Shown here piece by piece: positions 16,639 to 27,578 of a stretch of 64,000 nucleotides of DNA. The DNA is from Phenylobacterium koreense. Lineage in GTDB: Bacteria; Pseudomonadota; Alphaproteobacteria; Caulobacterales; Caulobacteraceae. The position numbers were made by a program, and so were the translations under genes. The DNA lies in the NCBI RefSeq assembly GCF_040545335.1, contig NZ_JBEPLU010000001.1:1674001-1738000 (forward strand), in the 5' to 3' direction. Below the pieces are notes generated by a model. That model made no database searches. It was not told where the DNA came from and worked only from the letters and a program-made list of their open reading frames with translations. Each line of letters opens with the position of its first letter. Position 1 is the first letter of the stretch.

Positions 16639-16946
16639 GCCGCCCATCGCGGATCGGACCGGACGCCGCCCTCGCCAGGCTGCCGGGCTGGGCGCGCGCC
16701 GCCAAGGACGCGCGCGAAGCCATCACCCGCACCTACCGCTTCGCCGACTTCAACACCGCCTTCGGCTTTATGACGCGGGTGGCGATCAAGGCCGAGCAGC
16801 TCGACCACCATCCGGAATGGTTCAATGTCTACAACCGTGTCGAGGTGGTGCTGACCACCCACGACGCGGACGGGGTGACGGAGTTGGACGTGGCCCTGGC
16901 GAGCTTCATGGATGCGGCGGCCCAGGCGGCCGGCGCGCAGGACTAG
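16635..16946 (+). CDS. phhB: 4a-hydroxytetrahydrobiopterin dehydratase
   Basis: The 103-residue pterin-4a-carbinolamine dehydratase recycles the pterin cofactor of aromatic amino acid hydroxylases. The active-site region [20 protein letters not shown], with the conserved His-His-Pro and a later His, is intact, as is the [12 protein letters not shown] helix. The GTG start at 16635 overlaps the stop of the HAD gene. No phenylalanine hydroxylase is in the window, so its partner lies elsewhere. Confidence 0.93.
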   Translation: MSRPSRIGPDAALARLPGWARAAKDAREAITRTYRFADFNTAFGFMTRVAIKAEQLDHHPEWFNVYNRVEVVLTTHDADGVTELDVALASFMDAAAQAAGAQD

Positions 16947-16965
16947 ACGCCGAGGGAGAAGGGCG

Positions 16966-17742
16966 ATGGCCGGACGGGTCGAGGGCAAGAAGGCGTTCAT
17001 CACCGGCGGAGCCCAGGGACTCGGCGCGGCCGCGGCCCGCAAGCTGGCCGCCGAGGGCGCCAAGGTCTCGATCGCCGACATCAACCACGAAGGCGCCAAG
17101 GCGCTCGCCGCCGAGATCAACGCCGAGCACGGGGAGGGGACGGCCTTCGCCTTTCCCCTCGACGTGACCCGCGAGGACCAGTGGATCTACGCCCTGGAAG
17201 AGGCCGACGCGGCCATGGGCGGCATCTCGGTCCTGGTCAACAACGCCGGCATCAGCCGAGGCGGCAATATCGAACAGCTCTCCTTCGAGGACTGGAAGCT
17301 GGTCATGGGCGTGAACGTGGACTCCGTGTTCCTCGGAACCAAGCACGCGCTGAAGTACATGCGCCAGAACCAGCCGGGCTCGATCGTCAACATCTCGTCG
17401 ATCGCCGGACTGATCGCCGCTCACAACTCGCCGGTCTACAACGCCTCCAAGGCCGCGGTCTGGTTGCTGTCCAAGGGCATCGCCCTGCATTGCGCCAAGC
17501 AGGGCCTGGATATCCGGTCGAACTCCATCCATCCGACCTTCATCGACACTCCGATCCTCGACCCGCTGCGCCAGCAGTTCGGCAAGGAGGTCGCCGAGAG
17601 CAAGCTGGCCCGCCAGATCCCGCTGGGACACATCGGCGAGCCCGACGACATCGCCAACGCCGTGCTCTACCTGGCCTCCGACGAGAGCAAGTTCATGACC
17701 GGCGCGGAGCTGAAGCTCGACGGCGGCATTTCGGCCATGTGA
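16966..17742 (+). CDS. SDR-family oxidoreductase
   Basis: The 258-residue classical short-chain dehydrogenase has the cofactor loop TGGAQGLG (residues 13-20), NNAG at 92-95, and the catalytic Ser-Tyr-Lys at S145, Y158 and K162. The C-terminal GAELKLDGGISAM is typical of the 3-oxoacyl-ACP reductase/glucose 1-dehydrogenase-like subgroup. D38 after the second strand suggests NAD rather than NADP. A GAGGGAGAAGG ribosome binding site precedes the ATG. It lies 19 bp behind phhB and is probably co-transcribed; the substrate cannot be told. Confidence 0.92.
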   Translation: MAGRVEGKKAFITGGAQGLGAAAARKLAAEGAKVSIADINHEGAKALAAEINAEHGEGTAFAFPLDVTREDQWIYALEEADAAMGGISVLVNNAGISRGGNIEQLSFEDWKLVMGVNVDSVFLGTKHALKYMRQNQPGSIVNISSIAGLIAAHNSPVYNASKAAVWLLSKGIALHCAKQGLDIRSNSIHPTFIDTPILDPLRQQFGKEVAESKLARQIPLGHIGEPDDIANAVLYLASDESKFMTGAELKLDGGISAM

Positions 17743-17757
17743 GAACCGCGTCGCGGT

Positions 17758-18153
17758 TCAGTTGATCAGCATCGTGCCGAGGAGGACCTTTGCGCCCTTT
17801 TGGCCGAGGATGCGGTCGGTCTCGCGCTGGAGGGCCTGGCTGAGCAGGTCGCCGTTCGGCGGGGCGCCGGGGCTCATGCCGGTGGCGTAGGTCTGCAGCG
17901 TCTGGACCATCACCGCGCGCACACGCGGCAGGACGCTCTCGACCTTGGCCCGCAGCCTGGCGTCGGGCACGTCCAGGCCCGCCTGGACCGTCAGCACGCC
18001 GCGACGGCCGTTAGTCCGCTGGATGGTCGCGGTCAGGGTGTTCAGCGCAATGTAGGCGCTGGAGCCCGTCGGCTTCTCGTCCTTTTTCCCGGCGCCCAGG
18101 AGGCCGGGCGCGGCGAGGACGGCGAAAAGGGCGATGGCGGTGCGGCGGTCCAT
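17758..18153 (-). CDS. Exported or membrane-anchored hypothetical protein, FliL-like pattern
   Basis: The 131-residue protein begins MDRRTAIALFAVLAAPGLLG, a signal peptide or anchor. The remainder has a pattern reminiscent of the FliL periplasmic domain: a beta segment (SAYIALNTLTATIQ), then a helix with RAKVESVLPRVRAVMVQTL and a final strand VLLGTMLIN. FliL binds flagellar stators; that resemblance is weak and could be coincidental. The neighbouring divergent pseB-pseC, which make a flagellin sugar in Caulobacter, fit a flagellar link. ATG 18153 is preferred over the GTG codons upstream. Confidence 0.6.
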   Translation of the reverse strand: MDRRTAIALFAVLAAPGLLGAGKKDEKPTGSSAYIALNTLTATIQRTNGRRGVLTVQAGLDVPDARLRAKVESVLPRVRAVMVQTLQTYATGMSPGAPPNGDLLSQALQRETDRILGQKGAKVLLGTMLIN

Positions 18154-18181
18154 GAGCCGCACCACGACACATCATGGTTAG

Positions 18182-19309
<1,128 letters not shown>

Positions 19310-19310
19310 G

Positions 19311-20462
19311 ATGCTCGCCTACGGCCGCCAGACCATCGAGGATGACGATATCGCGGCGGTCACCGAGGCCCTGCGCTCCGACTTCCTGACCACCGGCCCC
19401 CGGGTCGAGGCCTTCGAGCAGGCCTTCGCCGAGACGGTCGGGGCGCGCCATGCGGTCGCCTGCGCCAATGGCACGGCGGCGCTGCACCTGGCGATGCTGG
19501 CGCTCGAGGTCCAGCGGGGCGAGGCGGTGATCGTCCCTTCCACCACCTTCCTGGCGACGGCCAACTGCGCCCGCTTCGTCGGGGCCGAAGTCGTGTTCGC
19601 CGACGTCGATCCCGACACCGGCCTGATGACGCCGGCCACCCTGGCCCAGGCAATGACCCGCCTGGACGGCCGCCGCCTGCGCGCGGTGCTGCCGGTCCAC
19701 CTGCGAGGCGACGTCGCCGAACTGCCGGCGCTCGAAGCGCTGGCCGCCGAGGCCGGCGCGGTGCTGGTCGAGGACGCTCCTCACGCGCTGGGCTCGACCA
19801 TGCGGTTCGGGAACCGGGAGGAGCGCGTCGGCGACTGCGCTCACTCGGCCATGGCGACCTTCTCGTTCCATCCGGTGAAGACCATCGCCACGGGGGAAGG
19901 CGGCATGGTCACCACGGGCGACGGCCGTCTGGCCGCACGCCTGCGCAACCTTCGCTCCCACGGCATGGTCCGGCCGGAGGGCGCCGATCCGTGGTGGTAT
20001 GAGATGCCGGAGATCGGCTTCAACTACCGCCTGCCCGACATCCTCTGCGCGCTCGGCCTCTCGCAGCTCGCCAAGCTGCCGCGTTTCGCCGAGCGGCGGC
20101 GCGCCCTGGCGGCGCGCTATGAGGAGATGCTGGCGCCGCTCGCGCCTCTGGTCCGGCCGGCGCTCCGGCCGGACTGGAGCGACCCCGTCCTGCACCTGAT
20201 GACCGTGCTCATCGACTTCCCAGCCATCGGGCGGTCCCGCCGGGAGGTGGTCGAGGCGCTGAAAGCCGAGGGGATCGGGACCCAGGTGCACTACATCCCG
20301 GTCCACACCCAGCCCTATTACCGCGGCCGCTATGGCGAGCTGGAGCTTCCCGGCGCCGCCGCCTGGTACGATCGGTGCCTCTCCCTGCCGCTGTTCCCCG
20401 GCATGGCGGACGAGGATGTCGAGCGCACGGTCCTGGCCCTCGGGCGCGCCGTCCGCGCCTAA
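19311..20462 (+). CDS. pseC: UDP-4-amino-4,6-dideoxy-N-acetyl-altrosamine transaminase
   Basis: This PLP-dependent DegT/DnrJ-family aminotransferase carries out the second step of pseudaminic acid synthesis (FlmB in Caulobacter). The 383-residue protein begins MLAYGRQTIEDDDIAAV, has the cofactor region ANGTAALHLAM and the Schiff-base lysine in FSFHPVKTIATGEGG. The C-terminal half keeps the YIPVHTQPYY stretch of the family. It is immediately downstream of pseB, so the pair forms an operon. The remaining pse genes (pseH, G, I, F) are not adjacent. Confidence 0.95.
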   Translation: MLAYGRQTIEDDDIAAVTEALRSDFLTTGPRVEAFEQAFAETVGARHAVACANGTAALHLAMLALEVQRGEAVIVPSTTFLATANCARFVGAEVVFADVDPDTGLMTPATLAQAMTRLDGRRLRAVLPVHLRGDVAELPALEALAAEAGAVLVEDAPHALGSTMRFGNREERVGDCAHSAMATFSFHPVKTIATGEGGMVTTGDGRLAARLRNLRSHGMVRPEGADPWWYEMPEIGFNYRLPDILCALGLSQLAKLPRFAERRRALAARYEEMLAPLAPLVRPALRPDWSDPVLHLMTVLIDFPAIGRSRREVVEALKAEGIGTQVHYIPVHTQPYYRGRYGELELPGAAAWYDRCLSLPLFPGMADEDVERTVLALGRAVRA

Positions 20463-20561
20463 AGTCCAGCCGGGGGACTTGCCCGCGGCGGCGAGCAGCC
20501 TAGTTAAGACGCCCCGCGCCTCCTCCCCCTCGCGCTCCTCAGACCCGAAAGACCCGCCTCC

Positions 20562-21470
20562 GTGGCCAAGGACGATTCCGCCCAAATGAACAGCTCGGCC
20601 ATCGCCGCCGGGGTCGCCTGCTATGTGATCTGGGGCTTCGTGCCGCTGGTCTTCCAGGCGATCGGCCGACAAGGCGTCAGCGCTTGGGAGATCCTGGCCC
20701 ACCGGACGATCTGGGCCACGCCCGTCGCGCTGGTCTTCGTGCTGCTGGCCCGTCAGTGGCCGCAAGTCGTCGCGGTGATGCGCGACGTCAAGGTGCTGCG
20801 GCTGCTCTGCCTGTCGGCGGCGCTCATCGCCTGCAACTGGTGCGTCTACATCTGGGCGGTGAACAGCGGCCGGCTGCTGGAAACCAGCCTTGGCTACTAC
20901 ATCACCCCGCTGATCAACATGGCGACCGGCGCCCTGTTCTTCCGTGAGCGGATCACCGGCCTCGGGAAGATCGCCGTGGGCCTGGCCACGGTCGGCGTGG
21001 TGATCCAGACCGCAGCGCTGGGCCACGTCCCCCTGGTCTCGCTGGTCCTCGGGATCAGCTTCGGCGCCTATGGCCTGGTCCGCAAGCAGGTCGCCGCCGA
21101 GGCTCAGACCGGACTCTTCATCGAGTGCCTGATCCTCTCGGTTCCGGGACTTGCCTACATGTTCTGGTTGGAATCCCAGGGGGCGAGCCATCTCACCGCA
21201 TCGCCCGTCACGGCGACCTGGCTGGTGGCGGCCGGCCCGATCACCGCAGTGCCGCTGTTGCTGTTCGCCTGGGCGGCGCGCCGGATCCCGCTGTCGCTGA
21301 TGGGCTTCCTGCAGTTCATCGCCCCGACGATCGCTTTCGTCATCGGCCTGAGCCAGGGCGAGGCCTTCACGCCGATGCGGGCGCTGTCCTTCGCCTTCAT
21401 CTGGGCGGGGGCAGGGGCCTTCGTCTACGGCGCCTGGACCAAGGGCCGCACCCTGCCAAGGCCCGCCTAA
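20562..21470 (+). CDS. rarD: EamA-family transporter, RarD type
   Basis: The 302-residue inner-membrane protein has ten predicted hydrophobic segments in two EamA repeats and the RarD-specific strings CYVIWGFVPLVFQAIG, AHRTIWATPVAL and LETSLGYYITPLINMA. RarD was named for chloramphenicol sensitivity, but its substrate is not settled. The GTG at 20562 is used; the ATG at 20586 is equally plausible and would remove eight residues. The stop overlaps that of the convergent serine hydrolase in the string CTAA. Confidence 0.9.
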   Translation: MAKDDSAQMNSSAIAAGVACYVIWGFVPLVFQAIGRQGVSAWEILAHRTIWATPVALVFVLLARQWPQVVAVMRDVKVLRLLCLSAALIACNWCVYIWAVNSGRLLETSLGYYITPLINMATGALFFRERITGLGKIAVGLATVGVVIQTAALGHVPLVSLVLGISFGAYGLVRKQVAAEAQTGLFIECLILSVPGLAYMFWLESQGASHLTASPVTATWLVAAGPITAVPLLLFAWAARRIPLSLMGFLQFIAPTIAFVIGLSQGEAFTPMRALSFAFIWAGAGAFVYGAWTKGRTLPRPA

Positions 21471-22591
21471 AGCGCCGAATAGGCGGCCTCGATCAGCCGC
21501 TTGGCGCGGGCGTCGCCGATCAGGTCGGTGGACTGCTTGTTCATCACATAGGCCCCGGCGAGGCCCGTCTCCGGATCGGCGAAGGCGCAGGAGCCGCCCC
21601 AGCCGGAATGGCCGAAGGTCGAGAGGCCCTGGCCCCAGACCTTCACCGGCGCATTGCGCATGAAGCCGGCGCCCCAGCTCATCACGAAGGGCAGCACCAG
21701 GTCCTGGCCGTGGATGCGCTCGCGCGACGCCTCGGCGATCAGGGCGGGCGAGAGGATGGTCTCGCCGTCGAGCCATCCGTCATTGGCCAATGCGCCCATC
21801 AGCCGGGCGAGGGCAGGGGCCGTCGCATGGCCATTGGCCGAGGGGATCTCCGCCCGTCGCCACTCGGCCTGGCCGCGGCCGCCTGGCGAGGACCAAGGCG
21901 TCAGGAAGGCGGCCTTGGTCGCCTCGTTGATCTCGCCGAACTGGGGCAGGGCGCTCGGGCGCTGCAGGTCGGCGGCGCGCGAGTGCTCGGCGTCGGGCAG
22001 GCCGATCCAGAGATCGAGGTCGAAGGGCCGGGCCAGGTCCTCGCGCAGCGCCGTTCCCATGGTCCGGCCATCGATCCGCCGGAAGATCTCGCCCGCCAGA
22101 TAGCCGAAGGTGATCGGGTGGTAGCCGCTGGCCGTACCGGGCGGCCAGAGCGGCGCCATGGCCGCCAGCTTGGCGCAGATGGCGTCCCAGTCGAACCAGA
22201 GGGACGGCTCCATCGGGTCCGGAAAGCCCGACAGGCCGTCCTGGTGGCTCATCACCTGTTCGACGGTGATCGCCTGCTTGCCGGCCTGGGCGAACTCCGG
22301 CCAGACATCGGCGACCGGCTGGGCGTAGTCGAGGCGGCCCTGATCCACGAGCCGGGCGATCAGCAGGGCGGCCACTGCCTTGGTGGTCGAAAAGACCGGG
22401 GTCAGGGTCTTCCCGTCGAACGGCCTGGTGCGCTGGCGGTCGGCGAACCCCGCCCAGAGATCGACGACCACCTCGCCGCGCTCGACCAGGGTAAAGCGCG
22501 CGCCCAGCTCCTGGCCGGCCTCGAAATTGGCGGCGAAGGCCTCGCGCACGGCGGCGAAACGGGGCGGGGCGAATCCGTTGATCTCGACCAT
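21467..22591 (-). CDS. Serine hydrolase of the beta-lactamase (class C) family
   Basis: The 374-residue protein has the nucleophile motif S68-T-T-K71 in PVFSTTKAVAALLIARL, a candidate Tyr in SGYHPITFGYLAGEI and the C-terminal GHSGWGGSCAFADP in place of the KTG box. These fit the EstB/esterase branch of class C beta-lactamase-like enzymes. There is no signal peptide, so a cytoplasmic esterase or peptidase is more likely than antibiotic resistance. A strong GGAGGAGG ribosome binding site stands 6 nt before ATG 22591. Its start overlaps the pdxY stop by one nucleotide. Confidence 0.92.
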   Translation of the reverse strand: MVEINGFAPPRFAAVREAFAANFEAGQELGARFTLVERGEVVVDLWAGFADRQRTRPFDGKTLTPVFSTTKAVAALLIARLVDQGRLDYAQPVADVWPEFAQAGKQAITVEQVMSHQDGLSGFPDPMEPSLWFDWDAICAKLAAMAPLWPPGTASGYHPITFGYLAGEIFRRIDGRTMGTALREDLARPFDLDLWIGLPDAEHSRAADLQRPSALPQFGEINEATKAAFLTPWSSPGGRGQAEWRRAEIPSANGHATAPALARLMGALANDGWLDGETILSPALIAEASRERIHGQDLVLPFVMSWGAGFMRNAPVKVWGQGLSTFGHSGWGGSCAFADPETGLAGAYVMNKQSTDLIGDARAKRLIEAAYSAL

Positions 22592-23451
22592 CACGAACCT
22601 CCTCCGGCGAGGCGTTCTATACGCACCGATGCTGTCGGACGCACCAGCCGCTCGCCCAGCGCCACCACCGGCAGGTCCGGCGCGTTCCAGGCCCGCGCCG
22701 CCTCCAGCGCCTCGGCCACGGCGCGAAGCGCGCGCTCGGCCGCCAACGGCGCCTCCAGGCCTTCGACGAGGCCTGCGCCAAACACGGCGGTCACCAGGTC
22801 GCCCGTGCCGTTCGGCGCCTGGTCGAGCCTTGGATGAGAAAGCAGCAGGCTTTCGGTCGGCGTGCAGAGCAGGGCGCCGGCGCGCCCTTCGCCAACCGGC
22901 GCCGAGGTGACCAGGGCCGGCTTGCCCAGCGCCTTGACCGCATCCGCCACGTCGGCCGCATCCGCGATCGTGCGGCCGGTCAGGTGGGAGAGTTCGAAGA
23001 GGTTGGGGGTGAGCCAATCGGCCAATGGCGTCAGGCGCTCAGTCACCAGCCGGGCGACCTCAGGCTTCACATAGAGGCCCTTGGGATGGTCTCCGAGGAT
23101 CGGATCGACCAGGACGATCGGTCTGGGATTGAAGGCGCCGGTTCGCGATGCGGCGCGGATCTGGTCGATGGCCTCGCAGGCCAGTTCCACCTGCTCGGGA
23201 AGTGAGAAGTGACCGGTAATGACCAGATCGACGAGGCCATGGAGTTCCTGGCCCCGGACCCCTTCGAGCAGCATCTGGAAGAGCTCGACATCGGTCGCCT
23301 GGCCCCGCCCGCCCTTGACCGGGCTCGCCCCGAACATCACGGTCGGCACGAGGACGGGATCGATCCCGAACGGCGCCAGCACGTACTGCTGCAGGCTGCC
23401 GCCGATGCGGTTGGCGACGACATAGGAAGAGAGGACCAGGGCCAGCGGCAT
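22591..23451 (-). CDS. pdxY: Pyridoxal kinase
   Basis: The 286-residue ribokinase-fold enzyme phosphorylates pyridoxal to PLP (B6 salvage). The N-terminal SSYVVANRIGGSLQQYVL and VPTVMFGASP match PdxY/PdxK. The middle TPNLFELSHLTG and the C-terminal APNGTGDLVTAVF carry the catalytic Asp of the GTGD box. It lies 22 bp behind ahcY on the same strand and is coupled to the serine hydrolase downstream, so the three may share a transcript. Confidence 0.92.
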   Translation of the reverse strand: MPLALVLSSYVVANRIGGSLQQYVLAPFGIDPVLVPTVMFGASPVKGGRGQATDVELFQMLLEGVRGQELHGLVDLVITGHFSLPEQVELACEAIDQIRAASRTGAFNPRPIVLVDPILGDHPKGLYVKPEVARLVTERLTPLADWLTPNLFELSHLTGRTIADAADVADAVKALGKPALVTSAPVGEGRAGALLCTPTESLLLSHPRLDQAPNGTGDLVTAVFGAGLVEGLEAPLAAERALRAVAEALEAARAWNAPDLPVVALGERLVRPTASVRIERLAGGGS

Positions 23452-23473
23452 GATCCTCTCCCCTTGGCAGCGC

Positions 23474-24865
23474 TTAGTAACGATAGTGGTCGGGCTTGAA
23501 CGGGCCGGCCTGCGGCACGCCGATATAGTCGGCCTGGTCCTTGGAGAGAACGGTGAGCTTGGCGCCCAGCTTCTCCAGGTGCAGGGAGGCGACCTTTTCG
23601 TCGAGGTGCTTGGGCAGGGTGTAGACCTTGGTTTCGTACTTGGACTTGTTGGTCCACAGCTCGATCTGGGCCAGGGTCTGGTTGGTGAACGAGGCGCTCA
23701 TCACGAAGCTGGGATGGCCCGTGGCGTTGCCCAGGTTCACCAGGCGGCCTTCCGACAGCACGATGATCTTCTTGCCGTCCGGGAACTCCACATGGTGGAC
23801 CTGCGGCTTGATCTCGTCCCACTTGAAGTTGCGCAGGCCGGCGATCTGAATTTCCGAGTCGAAGTGGCCGATGTTGGCGACGATGGCGTTGTTCTTCATC
23901 CGCCGCATGTGGTCGACGGTGAGGACGTCCTTGTTGCCGGTGGCGGTGACGAAGATGTCGGCCTTGTCGGCCGCGTCTTCCATGGTCACGACCTCATAGC
24001 CTTCCATGGCCGCCTGCAGGGCGCAGATCGGGTCGACTTCGGTGACCATCACCCGCGCGCCGCCGTTGCGGAGCGAGGCGGCCGAACCCTTGCCGACGTC
24101 GCCATAGCCGAGGACGACCGCGACCTTGCCCGACAGCATGACGTCGGTGCCGCGGCGGATGGCGTCCACCAGGCTTTCGCGGCAGCCATAGAGGTTGTCG
24201 AACTTCGACTTGGTGACGCTGTCGTTGACGTTGATGGCCGGGAAGGGCAGCTCGCCGCGTTCGGCCATCTGATACAGGCGGTGCACGCCCGTGGTGGTCT
24301 CTTCCGAGACGCCGCCGATGGCGTTGCGGATGGCGGTGTAGAAGCCGGGCTTTTCCTTCAGGTAGCGCTTCATCACGGCATAGAGCGCTTCCTCTTCCTC
24401 GTTGGTCGGCTTGTCGAGGATCGAGGGGTCCTTCTCGGCCTTCGGGCCGAGCACGCAGAGCAGGGTCGCGTCACCGCCGTCGTCAAGGATCAGGTTCGGA
24501 TAGCCGCCATCGGCCCATTCGAAGATCTTGTGGGCGTATTCCCAGTACTCGACCAGGGTCTCGCCCTTGATCGCGAAGACCGGGGTGCCCGCGGCGGCGA
24601 TGGCCGCGGCGGCGTGGTCCTGGGTCGAGAAGATGTTGCAGGAGGCCCAGCGGACTTCCGCGCCCAGGGCTTCCAGGGTCTGGATCAGCACCGCGGTCTG
24701 GATGGTCATGTGCAGGGAGCCGGCGATGCGGGCGCCCTTCAGCGGCTGGTCCTTGCCGAACTCGGCGCGCACGGCCATCAGGCCCGGCATCTCAGTTTCG
24801 GCGATGGCGATTTCCTTGCGGCCGAAATCGGCCAGGGCGATGTCTTTCACGACATAGTCGGTCAT
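23474..24865 (-). CDS. ahcY: S-adenosylhomocysteine hydrolase
   Basis: This enzyme splits S-adenosylhomocysteine to adenosine and homocysteine, clearing the inhibitor left by methyltransferases. The 463-residue protein has the family's long bacterial form, with [20 protein letters not shown], the [14 protein letters not shown] loop (here [15 protein letters not shown]), the NAD fold [16 protein letters not shown] and the invariant C-terminus KPDHYRY. ATG 24865 gives the normal N-terminus [12 protein letters not shown] sigma70-like promoter lies just upstream. Confidence 0.98.
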   Translation of the reverse strand: MTDYVVKDIALADFGRKEIAIAETEMPGLMAVRAEFGKDQPLKGARIAGSLHMTIQTAVLIQTLEALGAEVRWASCNIFSTQDHAAAAIAAAGTPVFAIKGETLVEYWEYAHKIFEWADGGYPNLILDDGGDATLLCVLGPKAEKDPSILDKPTNEEEEALYAVMKRYLKEKPGFYTAIRNAIGGVSEETTTGVHRLYQMAERGELPFPAINVNDSVTKSKFDNLYGCRESLVDAIRRGTDVMLSGKVAVVLGYGDVGKGSAASLRNGGARVMVTEVDPICALQAAMEGYEVVTMEDAADKADIFVTATGNKDVLTVDHMRRMKNNAIVANIGHFDSEIQIAGLRNFKWDEIKPQVHHVEFPDGKKIIVLSEGRLVNLGNATGHPSFVMSASFTNQTLAQIELWTNKSKYETKVYTLPKHLDEKVASLHLEKLGAKLTVLSKDQADYIGVPQAGPFKPDHYRY

Positions 24866-24899
24866 CGGGCGGTCCTGTCGGAGGGAATGGTCTGGCCGC

Positions 24900-24928
24900 T
24901 CTATAGCCGCGCCGGCGGCTGCGGGCAA
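24900..24928 (-). promoter_or_regulatory. Sigma70-type promoter of ahcY
   Basis: Read on the minus strand, a -35 box TTGCCC (24928-24923) and a -10 box TATAGA (24905-24900) are separated by exactly 17 bp and lie about 35 bp before the ATG of ahcY. I see no aptamer-like structure in the short leader, so an SAH riboswitch is unlikely. Confidence 0.55.
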
Positions 24929-24947
24929 CAAACACATAAGGAATTCT

Positions 24948-26432
24948 TTATATGGCTGCCCAGAAGGGCCGCATCGCCGCCAGCCGATCCATCGCCTTGC
25001 CGGCCGCCTTCACCGCCTTGGGCTTGGCGGCCTCGCGCGCCGCAAGCAACTGCCTGGCCGCCGCCAGGCCCGCGCCTTTCAGCCTGAGCCGCTCGATCAG
25101 CCCGGCGGCCACCGCGACGTCGTTGGCCGCGCCCAGCTCGTCCTGCAGGAGCTTGATGGCCCCGATGAACGGCTTGGCGTCGGCGTCGAACAGGGACGCA
25201 AAGGCCTCGGCCGCATAACGCAGCTTCTTGCCGGCGATGCGCGCGGCGTGCCGGGCGGTGTCGTCGGCGCCCCTGATGTCGGGAGCGCTCTTGAGCAGCG
25301 CGCGCAATCGTTTGCCCAGGGCCTTGGCCGCGAACTTCTCGGCCGGCATGTCGCGCCGCTTGGCGCTGGCCTTGCCACCCTGGTGCAGCCAGGCGCCGGT
25401 CTCGACCCAGGCGGTCGCGTCCAGCACCAGCTCTCGGAACCGCCCCGACGCCACCGCGGCGCAGGCCTTGGCGTGGGCCCGCGCCCGGGCCGCCTCCACC
25501 ACCGGGGCCAGCGCCGCCAGGTCGAGACCGTCGGCGTCAAACTTGGCGGCGTCCTCGGCGAAGACGTCGAGGTCGCGGGCCTCGTCGCAGGCGCCGGCGA
25601 GCCACTTCAGCTCCATGACGATGTCTTCGGCGGCCTCGTCGTCGACGACGTTCTTGAACGCCGCGACGGCGCTGCGCAGCCGGCGGACCGCGACCCGAAG
25701 CTGGTGCAGCGCCTCGACGCTGTCGGCCTCCCGCAGCACCACGCCGTTGGCGGCGATCTGCGACAGCGCGTTGCGCGCAATGGCCTGGAAAGCGCCGGCC
25801 GCGGTCAGGCCACGGCTGAGGGGCGCCTTGTCGTGGCGGCGCGCCGCCCGGTCGGTCCCGTCCAGCAGGCCCTGGCCCTGGCTCGCCTTGCCGTCGAACG
25901 AAAGGTAGAGCGGCGCGGACTTCGAAAGCCGTCGGGCCAGATCGAACATCGGCCGGCAATCGCCCGCCTTCAGCTCCAGCTCGACCTCGCTGACCCGACG
26001 CGTCCGGTCGCCGGCCTGGACCTCGCCCTCGTCCGCCGCCAGCTCGATGGTGGCGCCGCCATGGTCGAAGGTGCGCTGGCGACGGAGCACGGTCACCGTG
26101 AAGATCGGCCTCAGCGTCTTGCGCTTGGTCGAGGTCAGGGCCTCCTTCAGGGCCGGCAAGTCGAGATCCAGGCCCGGTCCTTCGACCTTCACCTCGTGCT
26201 CCTCGCGCGCGAAGCCGTCGCCGCGCTTGAGGGTCTGGACCCGCTTGCCGCCGCCTTCGCGAATCCGAAGGGAAATCCGTGCGCGCCGCAGGTCGCCCTG
26301 CGAAGTGTCGTAATAGGTGGAAACCAGCGTCTTTTCAGAGGTCTCGCCGGGCGGGGCTGCCGCGAGCACCACTGCGAGGTCCGCCGGCTCGCACAGGAAC
26401 TTCAACTCGATCTCGTCTTCACCTGCGCTCAT
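24948..26432 (-). CDS. CYTH and CHAD domain protein
   Basis: The 494-residue protein has an N-terminal CYTH (triphosphate tunnel) domain of about 200 residues with the ExExK signature at E7, E9 and K11 (EIELKF). A C-terminal all-helical CHAD domain follows, with the conserved histidine/arginine strings [27 protein letters not shown] and [19 protein letters not shown] enzymes hydrolyse inorganic triphosphate or bind polyphosphate-like anions, and CHAD domains bind polyphosphate, so a role in polyphosphate or triphosphate metabolism is likely. It is divergent from bioB. Confidence 0.93.
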   Translation of the reverse strand: MSAGEDEIELKFLCEPADLAVVLAAAPPGETSEKTLVSTYYDTSQGDLRRARISLRIREGGGKRVQTLKRGDGFAREEHEVKVEGPGLDLDLPALKEALTSTKRKTLRPIFTVTVLRRQRTFDHGGATIELAADEGEVQAGDRTRRVSEVELELKAGDCRPMFDLARRLSKSAPLYLSFDGKASQGQGLLDGTDRAARRHDKAPLSRGLTAAGAFQAIARNALSQIAANGVVLREADSVEALHQLRVAVRRLRSAVAAFKNVVDDEAAEDIVMELKWLAGACDEARDLDVFAEDAAKFDADGLDLAALAPVVEAARARAHAKACAAVASGRFRELVLDATAWVETGAWLHQGGKASAKRRDMPAEKFAAKALGKRLRALLKSAPDIRGADDTARHAARIAGKKLRYAAEAFASLFDADAKPFIGAIKLLQDELGAANDVAVAAGLIERLRLKGAGLAAARQLLAAREAAKPKAVKAAGKAMDRLAAMRPFWAAI

Positions 26433-26520
26433 GCGCTACACGCTCCCCACCAGGCGCGGCTTGCCTGCCCCCGTGGCAGGCGCCAGATCCTGGCGCCATG
26501 TCCCGAAGGAGAGGCTTTCG

Positions 26521-27522
26521 ATGAACGCCCCAATCGCTCAAGGTTTCCGCGCTGTCGACCCCGCCGAGCCGCGTCACGACTGGACTCTCGCCGAGGTGGA
26601 AGCGCTTTTCGAGCTTCCCTTCACTGAACTGATCTTCCGCGCGGCGCAAACCCATCGCGCCTGGTTCGACCCGACGGAAGTCCAGCTCTCCCAGCTTCTG
26701 TCGGTGAAGACCGGCGGCTGCGCCGAGAACTGCGGCTATTGCAGCCAATCCCAGCACTTCGAGACCGGCGTGCCGGCCTCCAAGCTGATGGACGCCACCA
26801 CCGTCATCGCCGCGGCCATGGACGCCAAGGCCGGCGGGGCGCAGCGCTTCTGCATGGGTGCGGCCTGGCGCGACCTGAAGGATCGCGACGTGCCCAAGGT
26901 CGCGGCCATGATCTCCGGCGTGAAGGCTCTGGGCCTGGAGACCTGCGCCACCCTCGGCATGCTGACCCGCGACCAGGCTCAGGCGCTCAAGGACGCCGGC
27001 CTCGACTACTACAACCACAACCTCGACACTGGCCCGGACTATTACGATAAGGTCGTCACCACCCGGACCTATCAGGACCGGCTCGACACGCTCGAGGCCG
27101 TGCGTTCGGTCGGAATGTCGACCTGCTGCGGCGGGATCGTCGGCATGGGCGAGACGCGCCGCGACCGCGCCGGCCTGCTACACGCTCTGGCCACCCTGCC
27201 CGAGCATCCGAACTCGCTGCCGATCAACGACCTGATGCCGATCCCCGGCACGCCGCTGGGCGATTCCGAGGCGGTCGATCCGTTGGAGTTCGTGCGGATG
27301 ATCGCGGTCGCCCGGATTCTCTGCCCGAAGACCGTCGTGCGCCTGTCGGCCGGGCGCGAGCACATGAGCCGCGAGCTGCAAGCGCTCTGCTTCATGGCCG
27401 GCGCGAACTCCATGTTCATCGGCGGCAAGCTGCTCACCACCGCCAACCCGGACAAGGACACCGACGCGGCGCTGATGGCCGATCTCGGCCTCAAGCCGAT
27501 GACCATGAAGGTCGACGCCTAG
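26521..27522 (+). CDS. bioB: Biotin synthase
   Basis: This radical-SAM enzyme inserts sulfur into dethiobiotin to give biotin. The 333-residue protein has the [4Fe-4S] cysteines C67, C71 and C74 in [13 protein letters not shown], the second-cluster Cys/Arg set ([31 protein letters not shown]) and the substrate region [13 protein letters not shown]. An AAGGAGAGG ribosome binding site precedes ATG 26521. No other bio gene is adjacent; the next gene is an ABC ATPase 56 bp on. Confidence 0.98.
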   Translation: MNAPIAQGFRAVDPAEPRHDWTLAEVEALFELPFTELIFRAAQTHRAWFDPTEVQLSQLLSVKTGGCAENCGYCSQSQHFETGVPASKLMDATTVIAAAMDAKAGGAQRFCMGAAWRDLKDRDVPKVAAMISGVKALGLETCATLGMLTRDQAQALKDAGLDYYNHNLDTGPDYYDKVVTTRTYQDRLDTLEAVRSVGMSTCCGGIVGMGETRRDRAGLLHALATLPEHPNSLPINDLMPIPGTPLGDSEAVDPLEFVRMIAVARILCPKTVVRLSAGREHMSRELQALCFMAGANSMFIGGKLLTTANPDKDTDAALMADLGLKPMTMKVDA

Positions 27523-27578
27523 CGGTCAAGCACGGGAGCCCCTATCTGGCCCACCACATCTGGCGCCAAGGGGCTCGC

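Noticed and set aside
24866..24947. SAH or SAM riboswitch before ahcY
   Set aside because: The leader between the predicted promoter and the ATG is only about 35 nt and no aptamer core is visible.
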